DNA of 64,000 nucleotides from SbD1 sp039679945 (GCA_039679945.1 JBDKTY010000079.1:1-64000); one strand, 5' to 3'. Numbered from the stretch's first letter, positions 1 to 9,829 are shown. Notes: generated by a model from the letters alone, not told the origin. Made by a program: numbers and translations.

Positions 1-1
1 C

Positions 2-730
2 AAGGCAGTGGAGATCAAGCCCGATGACTACAAATCACTGTGCAACTGGGGCGGTGCCCTCATAGATCTCTCCCGGCTGCGCGAGGGGGCCGAGAAAGAA
101 TCGCTGCTGAAAGATGCCATTGAAAAGTTCGCCAGGGCGGTGGAGATCAAGCCTGATGACTACCAAACACTCTACAACTGGGGCAACGCCCTAATAGGCC
201 TCGCTGACCAGTGCGAAGGTGATGAGAAAGAATCGCTGCTGAAAGAAGCGGTCGAGAAGTACGCCAGAGCAGTGAAAATCAAACCCGATGAGCACGAAGT
301 ACTTTGCAACTGGGGCAACGCCCTCGTGGATCTCTACCATCTGCGCGAGGAGGCCGAGAGAGAATCCCTCCTGAAAGAAGCGATTGAAAAGTATGCCAAG
401 GCAGTGGAGATCAGACCCGATAAACACGAATCCCTCTGCAACTGGGGCAACGCACTTGGGCAGCTTTCATATCTTCAAAGTGGCAAACAACGTGTTGAAA
501 CGTTGAAAACCGCCCTTGAAAAATCAAGGCAGGCAGAGAAACTGGAGGCTGGGACTGGTATTTATAACATGGCATGCTTTTATGCATTACTCGGGCAGAA
601 GAAACGCGCTCTTACAGCTTTGAAGAAAGCCATGGAATATGATCCTTCCACTAAGAAAAGGGCGTTCGAGGATCAAGACTTCCTCTCATTGCGGTGTGAT
701 AAGTCCTTTGCCGCTCTCGTTAGCGAATAA
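2..730 (+). CDS. TPR-repeat protein, 5' end outside window
   Basis: The reading frame is open from the first bases of the window (Lys-Ala-Val-Glu-Ile-Lys...), so the gene starts upstream and only its last 240 or so residues are seen. The visible part has about four near-identical units with a 44-residue period. Each carries NWGNAL and AVEIKPDD signatures typical of extended tetratricopeptide repeats, and a final shorter TPR-like unit ends the protein. TPR solenoids act as protein-protein scaffolds; no catalytic domain is visible in this fragment. The high DNA identity between units suggests recent internal duplication. The partner and cellular location cannot be judged because the N-terminus is missing. 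Confidence 0.8.
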   Translation, partial: KAVEIKPDDYKSLCNWGGALIDLSRLREGAEKESLLKDAIEKFARAVEIKPDDYQTLYNWGNALIGLADQCEGDEKESLLKEAVEKYARAVKIKPDEHEVLCNWGNALVDLYHLREEAERESLLKEAIEKYAKAVEIRPDKHESLCNWGNALGQLSYLQSGKQRVETLKTALEKSRQAEKLEAGTGIYNMACFYALLGQKKRALTALKKAMEYDPSTKKRAFEDQDFLSLRCDKSFAALVSE

Positions 731-1063
731 CCTCACGTGATGAGAGACCCCGCAACTCTCTTCCCTGCACGGGAAAAATCAATCCACCATGCTTTTCACC
801 CGGTTGCGCCCTGAAGTCTCGGCTTCGTAGAGCTCCCCGTCGGCAGCGCTCAACAGAACAGCGAAAATCAAAGCCATCAGGTGATTTTTTGACCGTCAGA
901 CAGCGGGCATCACACCATCCCGCTTTGGAATTGCGTTGATTTAGGGTAGGATTGCCCTCATTGGTTTAACACAAGTTGGAACCTGCTGTTACATGGGATA
1001 TCGAAGGGGTGAACGGGCCGGGGATGCGTGGCCGCAATACTGACAAAAGGAAAAGGTTGCCCC
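731..1063. other. Intergenic, no gene seen
   Basis: 333 bases between the TPR gene and the MmgE/PrpD gene. I see no coding signal, strong hairpin or repeat. The promoter of the downstream gene presumably lies here, but no convincing -35/-10 pair was identified. Confidence 0.5.
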
Positions 1064-2407
1064 ATGCTTAGCCGCGAAATCGCCGATTTCATACGTACGC
1101 TTCGCTTTGAAGAGCTTCCGCCGCAAACGGTCCGCATGACGCGGCTGGCCTTCCTCGACTGGCTCGGATCAGCCCTGAGGGGCGGAGCGGAAAGTCCGGC
1201 CAGAATGGCCCTGTCTGTCGTTCAAGCACAGGGCGGCCTGCCCCAGGCAACGGTTTTACCCTCGTGTGAAAAAACGTCGGCCCTCAACGCGGCCCTCGCG
1301 AACGGGATTGCATCCCACATCGTGGAGTTGGATGACGTCCACCGGGGCTCCATTTTACATGCGGGCGCGGTCGTCATCCCGGCGGCGCTGGCCGCCGCCG
1401 AGATGGTCCACGCGGACGGGCGCGGGCTCATCGAGGCCATTGTCGTCGGATACGAAACAGCCATCCGCCTCGGAGAAGCCGTCACCCCCTCCCACTACTA
1501 CTTCTGGCACACCACCGGCACCTGCGGCACATTCGGCGCATGCGCCGCCGCGGGAAAACTGCTGGGGCTGGAGCGCGATCAACTGATCTGGGCCATAGGC
1601 AACGCGGGCACCCAGGCAGCGGGCCTCTGGGAGTTCATCAGCGAGGGGGCCATGTCAAAACACCTTCATGCGGGGAAAGCGGCGTACAATGGGCTGCTTG
1701 CCGCCCTGCTCGCGAAAGAGGGATTTACCGGTTCCACAACCATCATCGACGGCCAAAGAGGCTTTTGCCGGGCAATGGCCCCGGCGTACGATCTGTCAGG
1801 GATCACGGACGGCCTCGGGAAGCCGCCATTCAAGATAGAGGAGAATTCCTTCAAGTTCCATGCATCCTGCAGGCATACTCACCCCACGATAGACCTCGTG
1901 CTGGATCTTGCCGCCCGCAACGGTATCAAGGCCCATGAGGTCGCGTCCGTGACCGTCAGAACTTACCGCACAGCCCTCGACATTACGAGCAACCCGGAAC
2001 CCGGCTCGACATTCGCCGCCAAATTCAGCCTCCCCTTCTGCGCGGCACTCGCCCTGGTGCGGGGGAGTTGTGGGCTGGAGGATTTTTCCGAGCAATCACT
2101 TCGTAATCCCGAGATCCGCCGGCTGGCGGGATGCGTCCGTCTCTTGGTGGACGACGAAATCGAATCGCTTCACCCGGCAAAATGGGGCGCCCTGGTCGAG
2201 ATAGTTGACGACTCGGGCCGGTGCTACTCCGCCAGGACCGATTTCCCCATGGGGGACCCGGAAAATCCGCTCGACGATGAAAAGCTGGTATCCAAGTTTT
2301 GCCGGCTGGCGGAACACTCCTGGAGTACAGACAGAGTCGAAGCGATCCTCCGGGCCGCTCTCAACCTGGAGAAGGTCCAGAATGTGGCTCATTTATTCGG
2401 CGGATAG
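1064..2407 (+). CDS. MmgE/PrpD family protein
   Basis: 447-residue protein of the MmgE/PrpD family, which includes 2-methylcitrate dehydratase, cis-aconitate decarboxylase and related small-acid lyases or epimerases. The N-terminal all-helical domain (FLDWLGSALRG, SHIVELDDVHRGS, then HTTGTCGTFGA and GLWEF segments) and the smaller C-terminal alpha/beta domain are both present, and the length is usual for the family. I chose the ATG at 1064 because an AAGGAAAAGG Shine-Dalgarno lies 8 bases upstream; the frame extends 12 codons further to a GTG at 1028 without a good site. It stands alone with no prpB/prpC neighbours, so a role in the methylcitrate cycle is not supported and the substrate is unknown. 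Confidence 0.85.
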   Translation: MLSREIADFIRTLRFEELPPQTVRMTRLAFLDWLGSALRGGAESPARMALSVVQAQGGLPQATVLPSCEKTSALNAALANGIASHIVELDDVHRGSILHAGAVVIPAALAAAEMVHADGRGLIEAIVVGYETAIRLGEAVTPSHYYFWHTTGTCGTFGACAAAGKLLGLERDQLIWAIGNAGTQAAGLWEFISEGAMSKHLHAGKAAYNGLLAALLAKEGFTGSTTIIDGQRGFCRAMAPAYDLSGITDGLGKPPFKIEENSFKFHASCRHTHPTIDLVLDLAARNGIKAHEVASVTVRTYRTALDITSNPEPGSTFAAKFSLPFCAALALVRGSCGLEDFSEQSLRNPEIRRLAGCVRLLVDDEIESLHPAKWGALVEIVDDSGRCYSARTDFPMGDPENPLDDEKLVSKFCRLAEHSWSTDRVEAILRAALNLEKVQNVAHLFGG

Positions 2408-2412
2408 TGTCG

Positions 2413-2429
2413 GAAAACCCCCGGTTTTC
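2413..2429. terminator. Short hairpin after MmgE/PrpD gene
   Basis: GAAAACC and GGTTTTC form a perfect 7-bp stem around CCC, 5 bases after the stop codon. There is no T-run, so it may be a weak terminator or a 3' stabiliser. Confidence 0.4.
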
Positions 2430-2619
2430 GGTTCCGCCGAATTATAACCAGTTGATTTTAAACAATCTAAGATTCACAAAAAGGGCTTTCCCGATAACAT
2501 CCCGGCTCGGCATAACCACACGCCATCTGATAGGCGATCGGGGCCGTGAGGCCTTGGCTCCGATTTTCAAAGGCCATTACCGTGTCCGAACACCAGCTTT
2601 TGACTGCAATAATTGGTAC

Positions 2620-2772
2620 GAAGTTGCAGTCACGATGGCATCGAAAAAATACCGTTAAAAGCGTGGGGAGCTTCGCCCCCGCTCCCCATCGCCGCTTCGC
2701 GGCTCGGTGTGGGGGTGGAAATCGTTTTCCCTCTCTATTCGCGTTTGTACAATACCATCTTGAATGCGACCA
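2620..2772. repeat. Family C palindromic intergenic element, copy 1
   Basis: About 150 bp. The left end reads GCAGTCACGATGGCATCG and the right end ACCATCTTGAATGCGACC, which are imperfect inverted repeats of each other. The inner part (GTGGGGAGC...GCTCCCCA and CGCTTCGCGGC) is palindrome-rich. Similar elements occur near 12.4-12.8, 37.6, 49.2-49.4 and 62.4 kb. The whole element is non-coding and sits upstream of the phospholipase D gene. Confidence 0.55.
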
Positions 2773-2873
2773 TGCATGGGATGGTCCGCCAATCCCACTA
2801 TCGACGGCAAAAGATCCAGCAACCCGCACCTGACCGCGGACAAACGCAAAAGCCCGCCTTGAGGAGCTCGCCG

Positions 2874-4478
2874 ATGAAGAGAAATGCCCGACGGTTCTTA
2901 CCGCTTCTTATTGCCGCTTTATCACTTGGCCTGTTTTTCACCGGGTGCGCCACGGTGCCGAGGCATTTCGAACGTGAGGCATCTTTTGCCCTCGAACACA
3001 CCCATGCAACCGCACTGGGAAAGATCGGCGAGAGTCCTGCCTCCGGCCATCCGGGGCTGTCCGGATTTTCACTCCTCAACGAAGGCAGGAGCGCCTTCCT
3101 GGCCCGCATGGCCCTGGCCGGCATGGCGGAGCGCAGCCTGGACGTCCAGTACTTCATCCTGCAGCCCGACATGACCGGGAGCATCCTGGTGGCACACCTG
3201 ATTGAGGCGGCCAGGCGTGGTGTGCGCGTGCGCCTCCTGATCGATGATCTCAATGCGGGGGGATACGAGTTCGGCCTCCGCGCCCTTGATGCCTGTCCAA
3301 ACATCGAGGTGAGGCTCTACAATCCCTTTGGAAAGCACCTCATGTCGAAGCTCGGGCGGGGGCTCGAGTTCGTTGGTTCCTTCAACCGCCTGAACCACCG
3401 CATGCACAATAAACTCTTTATCGCCGACAACCAGGTTGCGCTCATAGGGGGACGCAATATTGCCGACTCCTATTTCGGAGCCGATCCCGCATACAACTTC
3501 CGGGACTTTGACTTTTTTTCCGTGGGTCCGGTGGTTCGTGACTTTTCGGCCTCTTTTGACGAATACTGGAACAGTGCCTGGGCTATACCCATACGGGCAA
3601 TGTACTCTTCCCGGCCTTCGGCGAGTGAAATAGCTGGGTCCTTCAGCAAGCTCAAAGTCCATATTGCAGCCCATCCCGAGTACCCTTACAAAAGTCCCGC
3701 CGGGCACTCGGAAAAGCTCGAAATCCTGAACAGGTTCCGTGACCAGCTGGTATGGGCCGAAGCCAAAGTAGCGGCCGATTCACCCGGCAAGAACAAAGAA
3801 CCGCGCTCGCATCGGATTACTGCCATGCTTAAGGAATTTCTGGGAAACGCCAGGCGGGAGGTCCTGATTGTCACGCCCTATCTTGTCCCCTCTGATTCCG
3901 GTGCTCTCAGGGAGATGCTTGCCAATTTGAGGTCGAGGGGGATTGCAACCTGCATGCTCACAAACTCCCTGGGCTCGACTGATCTGGTTTCGGCCCACGC
4001 GGGGTATGCGAAGTATCGGGAAGTCCTGGTAGAAGGGGGGGTGGAGCTTCACGAGATGCGGCCCGATGCCGAATCCAGGGCGCTCTACATCGCGGGGGGC
4101 GGACCCGCCTCCGTGATGGGGCTGCATGGTAAGGCAGCCGTGGTGGACTGCGCATTCGTTTTCATAGGGACTTTCAACTTTGACCAGCGCTCGGCAAATA
4201 TCAACACGGAGGTTGGGGTACTGGTCCATAGCCCCGAACTGGCGCAAAAGCTTGCTTCCGCGGTTGCAATCGATCTCCAGGGACAAAACAGTTGGCGTGT
4301 CGGCCTCGCATCCGAATGCGATCCAGGCCTCAAGGACAGGAAAGAAACTCGGGACCTGGCCTGGATTGCCGAAGAAGAAGGCAGGCGAACCGTCGTGACC
4401 CACGAGCCCGGTTCCAGCCGCGGTCGGCTCCTCCTGCGGTCTCTCATGGGCCTTATTCCGATCGATAGCCAGCTCTGA
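2874..4478 (+). CDS. Phospholipase D family lipoprotein, ClsC/YmdC-like
   Basis: 534-residue phospholipase D superfamily protein. The N-terminus is a lipoprotein signal (charged start, hydrophobic stretch, then LFFTGCAT lipobox). Two HKD catalytic motifs are intact: RMHNKLFIADNQ near residue 180 and GLHGKAAVVD near residue 415, each followed by the typical GGRN or GTFN segment. The layout and the conserved C-terminal end match ClsC/YmdC-type cardiolipin synthases, which transfer phosphatidyl groups between phospholipids in the cell envelope. I chose ATG 2874 because GAGGAG lies 7 bases upstream and it begins the signal peptide; an in-frame extension to 2613 runs through the family C repeat and is unlikely. 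Substrate assignment within the family is inference. Confidence 0.85.
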   Translation: MKRNARRFLPLLIAALSLGLFFTGCATVPRHFEREASFALEHTHATALGKIGESPASGHPGLSGFSLLNEGRSAFLARMALAGMAERSLDVQYFILQPDMTGSILVAHLIEAARRGVRVRLLIDDLNAGGYEFGLRALDACPNIEVRLYNPFGKHLMSKLGRGLEFVGSFNRLNHRMHNKLFIADNQVALIGGRNIADSYFGADPAYNFRDFDFFSVGPVVRDFSASFDEYWNSAWAIPIRAMYSSRPSASEIAGSFSKLKVHIAAHPEYPYKSPAGHSEKLEILNRFRDQLVWAEAKVAADSPGKNKEPRSHRITAMLKEFLGNARREVLIVTPYLVPSDSGALREMLANLRSRGIATCMLTNSLGSTDLVSAHAGYAKYREVLVEGGVELHEMRPDAESRALYIAGGGPASVMGLHGKAAVVDCAFVFIGTFNFDQRSANINTEVGVLVHSPELAQKLASAVAIDLQGQNSWRVGLASECDPGLKDRKETRDLAWIAEEEGRRTVVTHEPGSSRGRLLLRSLMGLIPIDSQL

Positions 4479-4686
4479 GCGCCCATGTGTCGCTCGCGCA
4501 TGCTTCGATCTCTCCGATTGCGTAACCACGGCTCCTGTGGTACCGCTCGCTTCCGCGCGCTGGCACATGCTTCGATACCTTGCCCGCAAGAAACAGCTAT
4601 TCTGAAGGCGACGCTATTTGCTTCATAATAGCCTCTTGCGCTTCCCGCCCGGATAATGAGTATCCGGGCTGCCCGCTATCAAGGGC

Positions 4687-4809
4687 TTATACGGACTTGC
4701 GTTCGAGATGAATCCGCGCTGAAAAACCCGGCACGCAGATCGTCATAGGCCCGTTCATGCTTCGGTATCTCAATACGAACGGAGGTGTCCTCTTGAGGGC
4801 ACAGATTAC
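4687..4809. repeat. Family A MITE-like element, degenerate copy
   Basis: Starts TTATACGGACTTGCGTTCGAGATGAA and ends with CCTCTTGAGGGCA...TTACA, matching the ends of the better copies at 28.7 and 49.4 kb. The inner CCCGTTC...GAACGGA hairpin is partly eroded. It lies in the 700-bp gap between the convergent phospholipase D and DUF2950 genes. A second scrap of the inner REP-like motif (CCTTCGACGCTCAGGGCGAA) follows at about 4940-4960. Confidence 0.5.
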
Positions 4810-5045
4810 ATGGTCAGTCAGGCCATCCATCCCGTCGTTCCGGGGCGAGACATCTAAAACCCGTTCACCCTCCCCCATTCGCGTGGCAGTATGCGGAAAG
4901 GAAACAGCACCGCGCTCATGCATTCCTGACCCGTCCCAGCCTTCGACGCTCAGGGCGAACAGGTTACAGCCCAATTCCACGTGATGCGTTCTTCAACGCC
5001 GGTTCCCGTCCGGGACAGCCGCACCGAGGTTGACTGCTCTCCACG

Positions 5046-5079
5046 AAAAAGAGCGGGGGAATCATTCCCTCGCTCTTTT
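5046..5079. terminator. Bidirectional terminator-like hairpin
   Basis: GAGCGGGGGAAT and ATTCCCTCGCTC form a 12-bp stem with one G-T pair, flanked by AAAAA on the left and TTTT on the right, so it works as a terminator on either strand. It sits between the convergent genes ending at 4478 (+) and 5187 (-). Related hairpins occur at 12720 and 49180. Confidence 0.65.
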
Positions 5080-5186
5080 GAATCCGAAAAGCAACATCCC
5101 GGGCGCAAACTCGAATGCGGCCTCATCAATGCTCCCCGGCGGCAGGTCTGGAAACCGGCCGCCGGGGGTATGCGCTTATACCGGGA

Positions 5187-6146
5187 TTACTTGACTTGCC
5201 GCCAGCTTTTATCGGGGTCGAACAGTTTTATGGCTTGCGCGACCAATTCGGTTTTCGGCCCGAGATTTCTCTCGTAGACCTCGCCGTTCTGGTTCACGAT
5301 GAAAGTCATTATGCCGGACACCCCGTATTTTGCCGGGTAGGCAATGAGGGCAAAACCGCCGATCATTCTACCGTTAGCCACATAATCGTAGGCGCCCCCG
5401 GGGGCGTTCTTTCCCTGCGCCTTCAGTATCCTGAAGAAATAACCGTGATAGGGGCTGGGCTTATTGCCCTCCCGGTAACCTTCCTTATAGGCGGCAGCCA
5501 TGAAAATACCCACCGGGCTCGGAGGTTCCCCCTCCTTGACCTGCCAGTAAAGACCGTCCTGTTTGCCCGGTTCGCTGAAGAACTTTTGCGCATAGGCCAA
5601 CAGGCCGCTGGCATCATGAGGTTGAGCCGCATACTCACGCTGGGCGGCAACGTAGCCGCGGCAGACCTGGATCGTGCTTAGCTCGTTTTTTCCTATTCTG
5701 CGGTCCAGGACTTCCTGCCTTCCAGCTTTCGTGTCAAATCGCCATTTTCCATTCCTCTCGACCACCGGCAGGGGAAACGGCCAATTGTCGGAACCCACCG
5801 TAATGACTGCTTTCCGGTCTCCCGATTTGAGGATCTGGATCTTCTCCTCATACAGCCGGGTCACGAGATTGACGCCCTCGGCATCCGCCACGGGGTCGCC
5901 CGATTCGATCAGGTCCCTTGCATCCGCCCCCAGGACAGCCAGGAGCTTGTTGCGATCCTTGTCTTTTACGGCCTGAAAAAACGCGGTGCAGGCCTCTTCG
6001 GGAGAGCTGAAGGCTTCCTGGCCGGACTTCTTGACCGCGGCGGAGCCGTCGCCGCAAAAACCCGCCAGGAACAGGGCCGCGGCCAGCATGAATATCAGCG
6101 CCGGACGGCGGATATATTTTCGATTGCCTTTGATGGACCAAAGCAT
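5187..6146 (-). CDS. DUF2950 family exported protein
   Basis: 319-residue protein recognised as DUF2950 from the FSSPEEACTAFFQAVKDKD start of the domain and its GGFALIAYPAKYG and GVMTFIVN-like C-terminal segment (here GVSGIMTFIVNQNGEVYE). The N-terminus has a basic segment and a hydrophobic stretch ending near AAVKKSGQ, so it is probably exported. The function of the family is unknown. It lies 69 bp downstream of the DUF3300 gene on the same strand, with its own GGAGG site, and this pair recurs in many bacteria, so they probably form one operon and act together in the envelope. Confidence 0.85.
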   Translation of the reverse strand: MLWSIKGNRKYIRRPALIFMLAAALFLAGFCGDGSAAVKKSGQEAFSSPEEACTAFFQAVKDKDRNKLLAVLGADARDLIESGDPVADAEGVNLVTRLYEEKIQILKSGDRKAVITVGSDNWPFPLPVVERNGKWRFDTKAGRQEVLDRRIGKNELSTIQVCRGYVAAQREYAAQPHDASGLLAYAQKFFSEPGKQDGLYWQVKEGEPPSPVGIFMAAAYKEGYREGNKPSPYHGYFFRILKAQGKNAPGGAYDYVANGRMIGGFALIAYPAKYGVSGIMTFIVNQNGEVYERNLGPKTELVAQAIKLFDPDKSWRQVK

Positions 6147-6215
6147 GATCGACCTCCATGATTCATTATCATTACATCCCTTTCATGCACCAGATAGCCG
6201 ACGGTTACGAAGTGG

Positions 6216-7514
6216 TTACCTCCGGCCATGACCTCCGCCTCCGTGGAAACCACCACCTCCTCCATGGAAGCCGCCACCGCCGAACCCGCTCTCACGGCTC
6301 GAACGGCCGCGCTCGGATTGCCGCATGGCATCCCTGCCCTCGCCCATCCCCTGGAATGCGGAACTGTACTGGCCGGAACGCCCAGACGACGAGTATCCGC
6401 CTCCGGACATCCTGTCGGGAGTGCCGTAACCGGTCGGCTGCATTCCACTCCTCCCGCCTTCCGGGGTATGGCCGCGATAATCACGGCCGGCGTCCGTCGG
6501 AGTGGATGGGGCGTAGCGCTGTCTCGACGCATCATCCCTATACGGAACATTCTTTCTATGGGATGGATCATGCTGCCAGTCTTGCCCCTGCGCGGAAGGC
6601 GTCCCGGGCTGCCGCCCATGAGGCGGCTGTGGACCCGGAGTCGGACCAGGCTGGGGATGAGGACCCGGAGTCGGTCCCGGTGGATGTGGGCCAGGTCCCG
6701 GACCTGGAGGGTGTGGTCCTGGAGGCCCTGGTGGGTGTGGTCCTGGAGGTCCAGGCGGATGCGGCCCCGGAGGTCCGGGAGGGTGTGGTCCCGGTCCCGG
6801 ATAGACATTGATCGTGCCGCCTCCCCAGTTGCAGTAGCCCCAGCCGCCGGACCATGCGGCTCCAACTGCCACCCCGGCAACGAATCCCACACCGGCGGCA
6901 ACCACGGGAGGGGCCACGTAGTAGGGTGGATATGCCGGATACGGCCACGCGCCGTAGATAATCATCGGGTCATAGGACGGGACATAAATTACCTGGGGAT
7001 CAGCAGGTTCAATGCGAATAATCTTATCCTCGACAATGACCGTCTGTTCCCTGGTAGTATAGAGATTATTCTGGGCACGGGCACTGACGCGCAGCTTCTG
7101 GACCGTATCCATGACATCCTTTTGCTGCGCGATGAAAGCGTCTCCCAGCTTCTGCATCCAATCGAGCTGCTTGTTCATCATCGAGAGGATGTCGGGAAAC
7201 GACACGAGCGCCTTGACGCTCGGGTCCCAGTCCATTTTATCAAGGGCCGCGTTCAAGGCATCACCCTTGAGTCTGCTGTTCTGCTTGACCCATCGGTCCG
7301 CCTGCACAACTTCCAGGGGATAGGTCGACGCCATGAGCACCTGTGCAAGCACTGCGTCGGGATAGAGCGCAATGGGCGCGATCATTTGCTCCAGTTGCTC
7401 CTGGCTGTAAGGATTGCCGCTCCCGGAACCGGCGGCGAAACCCCCGAGCGGGGCAGCCATAAGCAAAGCGGTCAGCCAGCATAAAACATGTCTGAACACT
7501 TTCCCCCCATTCAT
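6216..7514 (-). CDS. DUF3300 family secreted protein, Pro/Gly-rich tail
   Basis: 432-residue protein. After a signal peptide ending near FAAGSGSG comes the DUF3300 domain (QLEQMIAPIALYPDAVL, TYPLEVVQADRW, then MDWDPSVKALVSFPDIL and QVIYVPSYDP). A hydrophobic Ala/Gly-rich segment follows, then a repetitive PGPHPPGPPG stretch (DNA about 6600-6800), and finally a Gly/His-rich tail (GGGGFHGGGGG). The low-complexity tail suggests an extended surface or metal-binding tail, but no function is established. A GGAGAA site precedes the ATG at 7514. It is the first gene of the DUF3300-DUF2950 operon. Confidence 0.88.
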   Translation of the reverse strand: MNGGKVFRHVLCWLTALLMAAPLGGFAAGSGSGNPYSQEQLEQMIAPIALYPDAVLAQVLMASTYPLEVVQADRWVKQNSRLKGDALNAALDKMDWDPSVKALVSFPDILSMMNKQLDWMQKLGDAFIAQQKDVMDTVQKLRVSARAQNNLYTTREQTVIVEDKIIRIEPADPQVIYVPSYDPMIIYGAWPYPAYPPYYVAPPVVAAGVGFVAGVAVGAAWSGGWGYCNWGGGTINVYPGPGPHPPGPPGPHPPGPPGPHPPGPPGPHPPGPGPGPHPPGPTPGPHPQPGPTPGPQPPHGRQPGTPSAQGQDWQHDPSHRKNVPYRDDASRQRYAPSTPTDAGRDYRGHTPEGGRSGMQPTGYGTPDRMSGGGYSSSGRSGQYSSAFQGMGEGRDAMRQSERGRSSRESGFGGGGFHGGGGGFHGGGGHGRR

Positions 7515-8793
7515 GTTTTCTCCTTTGCTCTACAAAAGTGAACCGCGAATTATGCAATTATTGAATTCGACCTCTCCGGAAGTCTCTGGGAATGTCACGG
7601 CACGGTTACTCGCCATGGCCCATGACAATAGTATTCCCGAATAACGATCGCTTAGCCTGGTAAGGCGCCGGCCCGCCGGTGAAACCTGAAGTTTCACCTC
7701 AAGCGGGCATCGACAGTAACGCCTTGAAGAAGAGGATGAACATGCAATGAATTCGAAAAGCGCCGGTTCACCCTCCGCCCGGGTGTTCTGAGGTCATGGT
7801 GCTGCTTTCCAATGGATGTGGCACGAACAGCGCTCGGGAAGCCGCCGGTCCGACCCGCCCCCTCCCGAGGCATGCGATCCTGGACGGATATCATTGCACT
7901 CCGGCAAATCACGGGGAAACAGGCCTTTCACCCGAGCCAAGACCCACTCCCGCTCTTGTCGGGCTATCGAGCAGGGGATCTCGCCCGGTGCTTTCGCCCC
8001 CTCGGTATTTCAAACCCGGATGTCGGGGCGACAACCCTGATACGCGACCCGGTGCCAGATCTTTTTGGTTGCTGGGAAGTTTCGGCAGCATACAATAATG
8101 TCATGTTGCCAGCAATGGTATTTATCAACAAGTCACGAGCAGTTAAATCCCTTATGGTACGCGCGCCATGGTAGACTCCGGGCCTTTTGTAAGACTGGAG
8201 TAAATGAGTAAATCAGATATCCATTCCTACCTGCCCGCCGCACCCGACAACTAACGCATACTTATCCTTGTCAGTCGATCATAACGGCTCCCCGTACGAT
8301 TATCTTGAGGATATTTTTGTAAGGCCGCCCACAAAGTTTGTCTGACTTCCACCCTGGAATAACCATATTTGCCGGAGCGTACCGAACCGAAGCCCGGATG
8401 CCCGATATATCTTTCGGTTCCATCCTTCCACGTTCCCGTGATTTCCGTCGCTCACGACTTCCAGGCTGAAGACGGCAGATCCCCGCCGTTGAACGTCCTG
8501 TCCGGATGCTGCCAAATCGTGGAGCACAACAGAGATAAGGGTATTATTTCAATAAGCTGGATGGGCCTCACGACTTCCGGAATTGCGGAATTTCATACGA
8601 GGCACGGGTGATCGGGTCTGGTTTCCCGGGTTCTTTTTGATTATCAGGAGGTAGAGGCAATAAAAGGCTGAGAATTATTGACGAATGGCTCCGAGGCTGT
8701 CACCCTAAGAGAGCAGTTTTATAACTCACCCCTTCGGAAGAGGCGGGGGCTTCGGTCAACGGGACCTTCAGCGATGAATGGAGGAGTAAGGCA
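7515..8793. other. 1.3-kb intergenic region without convincing gene
   Basis: Both strands hold only short unsupported frames. The region includes the extended hairpin at 7671-7708 and a 16-codon frame at 8204-8254 with a plausible ribosome site (GGAG) but no recognisable product. It may contain promoters for the divergent DUF3300 and aldo/keto reductase genes, or eroded coding DNA. Confidence 0.4.
7671..7708. promoter_or_regulatory. Extended two-stem hairpin upstream of DUF3300 operon
   Basis: Outer arms GCCCGC/GCGGGC enclose inner arms GGTGAAAC/GTTTCACC around a CTGAA loop, a total of 14 perfect pairs with a small bulge. It lies about 160 bp upstream of the DUF3300 start. It could be a terminator for a lost gene or an operator. 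Confidence 0.45.
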
Positions 8794-9816
8794 ATGCGAT
8801 ACAAGGTACTTGGAAAAACAGGGCTCGAAATCTCGGAAATGGGCTTTGGGTGTATTCCGATCATCCGCCTGTCCACCACGGAGGCGGTAAAAGTTCTCAG
8901 GCGGGGATATGATAGAGGGATAACCCTGTTTGATACAGCCAACATGTACCTGGACAGCGAAGAAAAGATCGGGCAGGCATTTGACGGCATCCGAAACAGC
9001 CTGGTTCTTGCCACTAAGACGATAAAACGCGACGCCGCCGGCGCCGAGTCAGACATCGACCTGAGTCTGAAGCGCATGCGAACGGACTATATCGATCTTT
9101 TTCAAATACACCAACTCTCCCTGGAAAATGACTACCAGGCGGCAACCGGACCCAACGGGGTCATGGAGGCGCTCTACCGTGCAAAACAGGCCGGCAAGAT
9201 CAGGCACATCGGGGTAACTTCCCATAGCATCGAGATGGCGGTAAGACTGATAAGTACCGGGCTTTTCAGCACCATTCAATTTCCCTTCAATTTCATCGAA
9301 AACAAGCCCGTCGAAGAACTGCATCCGAGCGCCCGGCAACGGGGAATGGGCATACTCGCCATGAAGCCTTTTGGCGGGGGCGCCCTGGACAACGGCGAAC
9401 TATGCTTCAAGTTCCTGCGCCAGTACCCCGACGTAATCCCGCTGGCGGGTTTTGACGCCGTCGAGCAGGTCGACCAGATCACAGCCCTGTACGATGCCGA
9501 GAACAAGGTTCTGCCTGAAGACCTTGCCACCATGGAGAGATATCGAGAGGAACTGGGGCAGCACTTCTGCCGCCGGTGCGAGTACTGCCAGCCCTGTGAA
9601 CAGGGAGTTATGATCACCGCGGCGATGAACTACCCGATAATCGCCCGCAGAATGTCCGGCGCAAAGGGAGCGGGGTTCGCGGCCAAGAATATGGAGTCGA
9701 TCCGGAATTGCACCGAGTGCGGGGAATGCATGTCACGTTGCCCGTACGGTCTTCCCATTCCCGAGATGCTCAAGAAGCATCTGGCCCTTTACGAACAACA
9801 CACCTCGGGGAATTGA
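8794..9816 (+). CDS. Aldo/keto reductase with C-terminal 4Fe-4S motif
   Basis: 340-residue protein. Residues 1-250 form an aldo/keto reductase barrel with the catalytic Asp and Tyr in FDTANMY, Lys in LATKT and His in FQIHQ. The last 85 residues hold CRRCEYCQPCEQG near residue 259 and CTECGECMSRCPYG near residue 306. The latter is a ferredoxin-like cluster motif found in the redox-protein-like aldo/keto reductases common in anaerobes. It should use NAD(P)H or an iron-sulfur electron route to reduce a carbonyl substrate, which is unknown. GGAGGAG precedes the ATG. It is a single gene followed by a strong hairpin. Confidence 0.9.
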   Translation: MRYKVLGKTGLEISEMGFGCIPIIRLSTTEAVKVLRRGYDRGITLFDTANMYLDSEEKIGQAFDGIRNSLVLATKTIKRDAAGAESDIDLSLKRMRTDYIDLFQIHQLSLENDYQAATGPNGVMEALYRAKQAGKIRHIGVTSHSIEMAVRLISTGLFSTIQFPFNFIENKPVEELHPSARQRGMGILAMKPFGGGALDNGELCFKFLRQYPDVIPLAGFDAVEQVDQITALYDAENKVLPEDLATMERYREELGQHFCRRCEYCQPCEQGVMITAAMNYPIIARRMSGAKGAGFAAKNMESIRNCTECGECMSRCPYGLPIPEMLKKHLALYEQHTSGN

Positions 9817-9829
9817 TACCTCGAATGGA

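Noticed and set aside
3069..3707. 212-codon - strand frame inside the phospholipase D gene
   Set aside because: No recognisable domain and fully contained in a gene with both HKD motifs.
6228..7484. 418-codon frame on the + strand opposite the DUF3300 gene
   Set aside because: It mirrors the repetitive Pro/Gly-coding DNA of the opposite gene, has no ribosome site and encodes an implausible Arg-rich protein.
8204..8254. 16-codon frame with GGAG ribosome site (MSKSDIHSY...)
   Set aside because: Too short to assess and not followed by a continuing frame; could be a leader or relic but nothing supports it.
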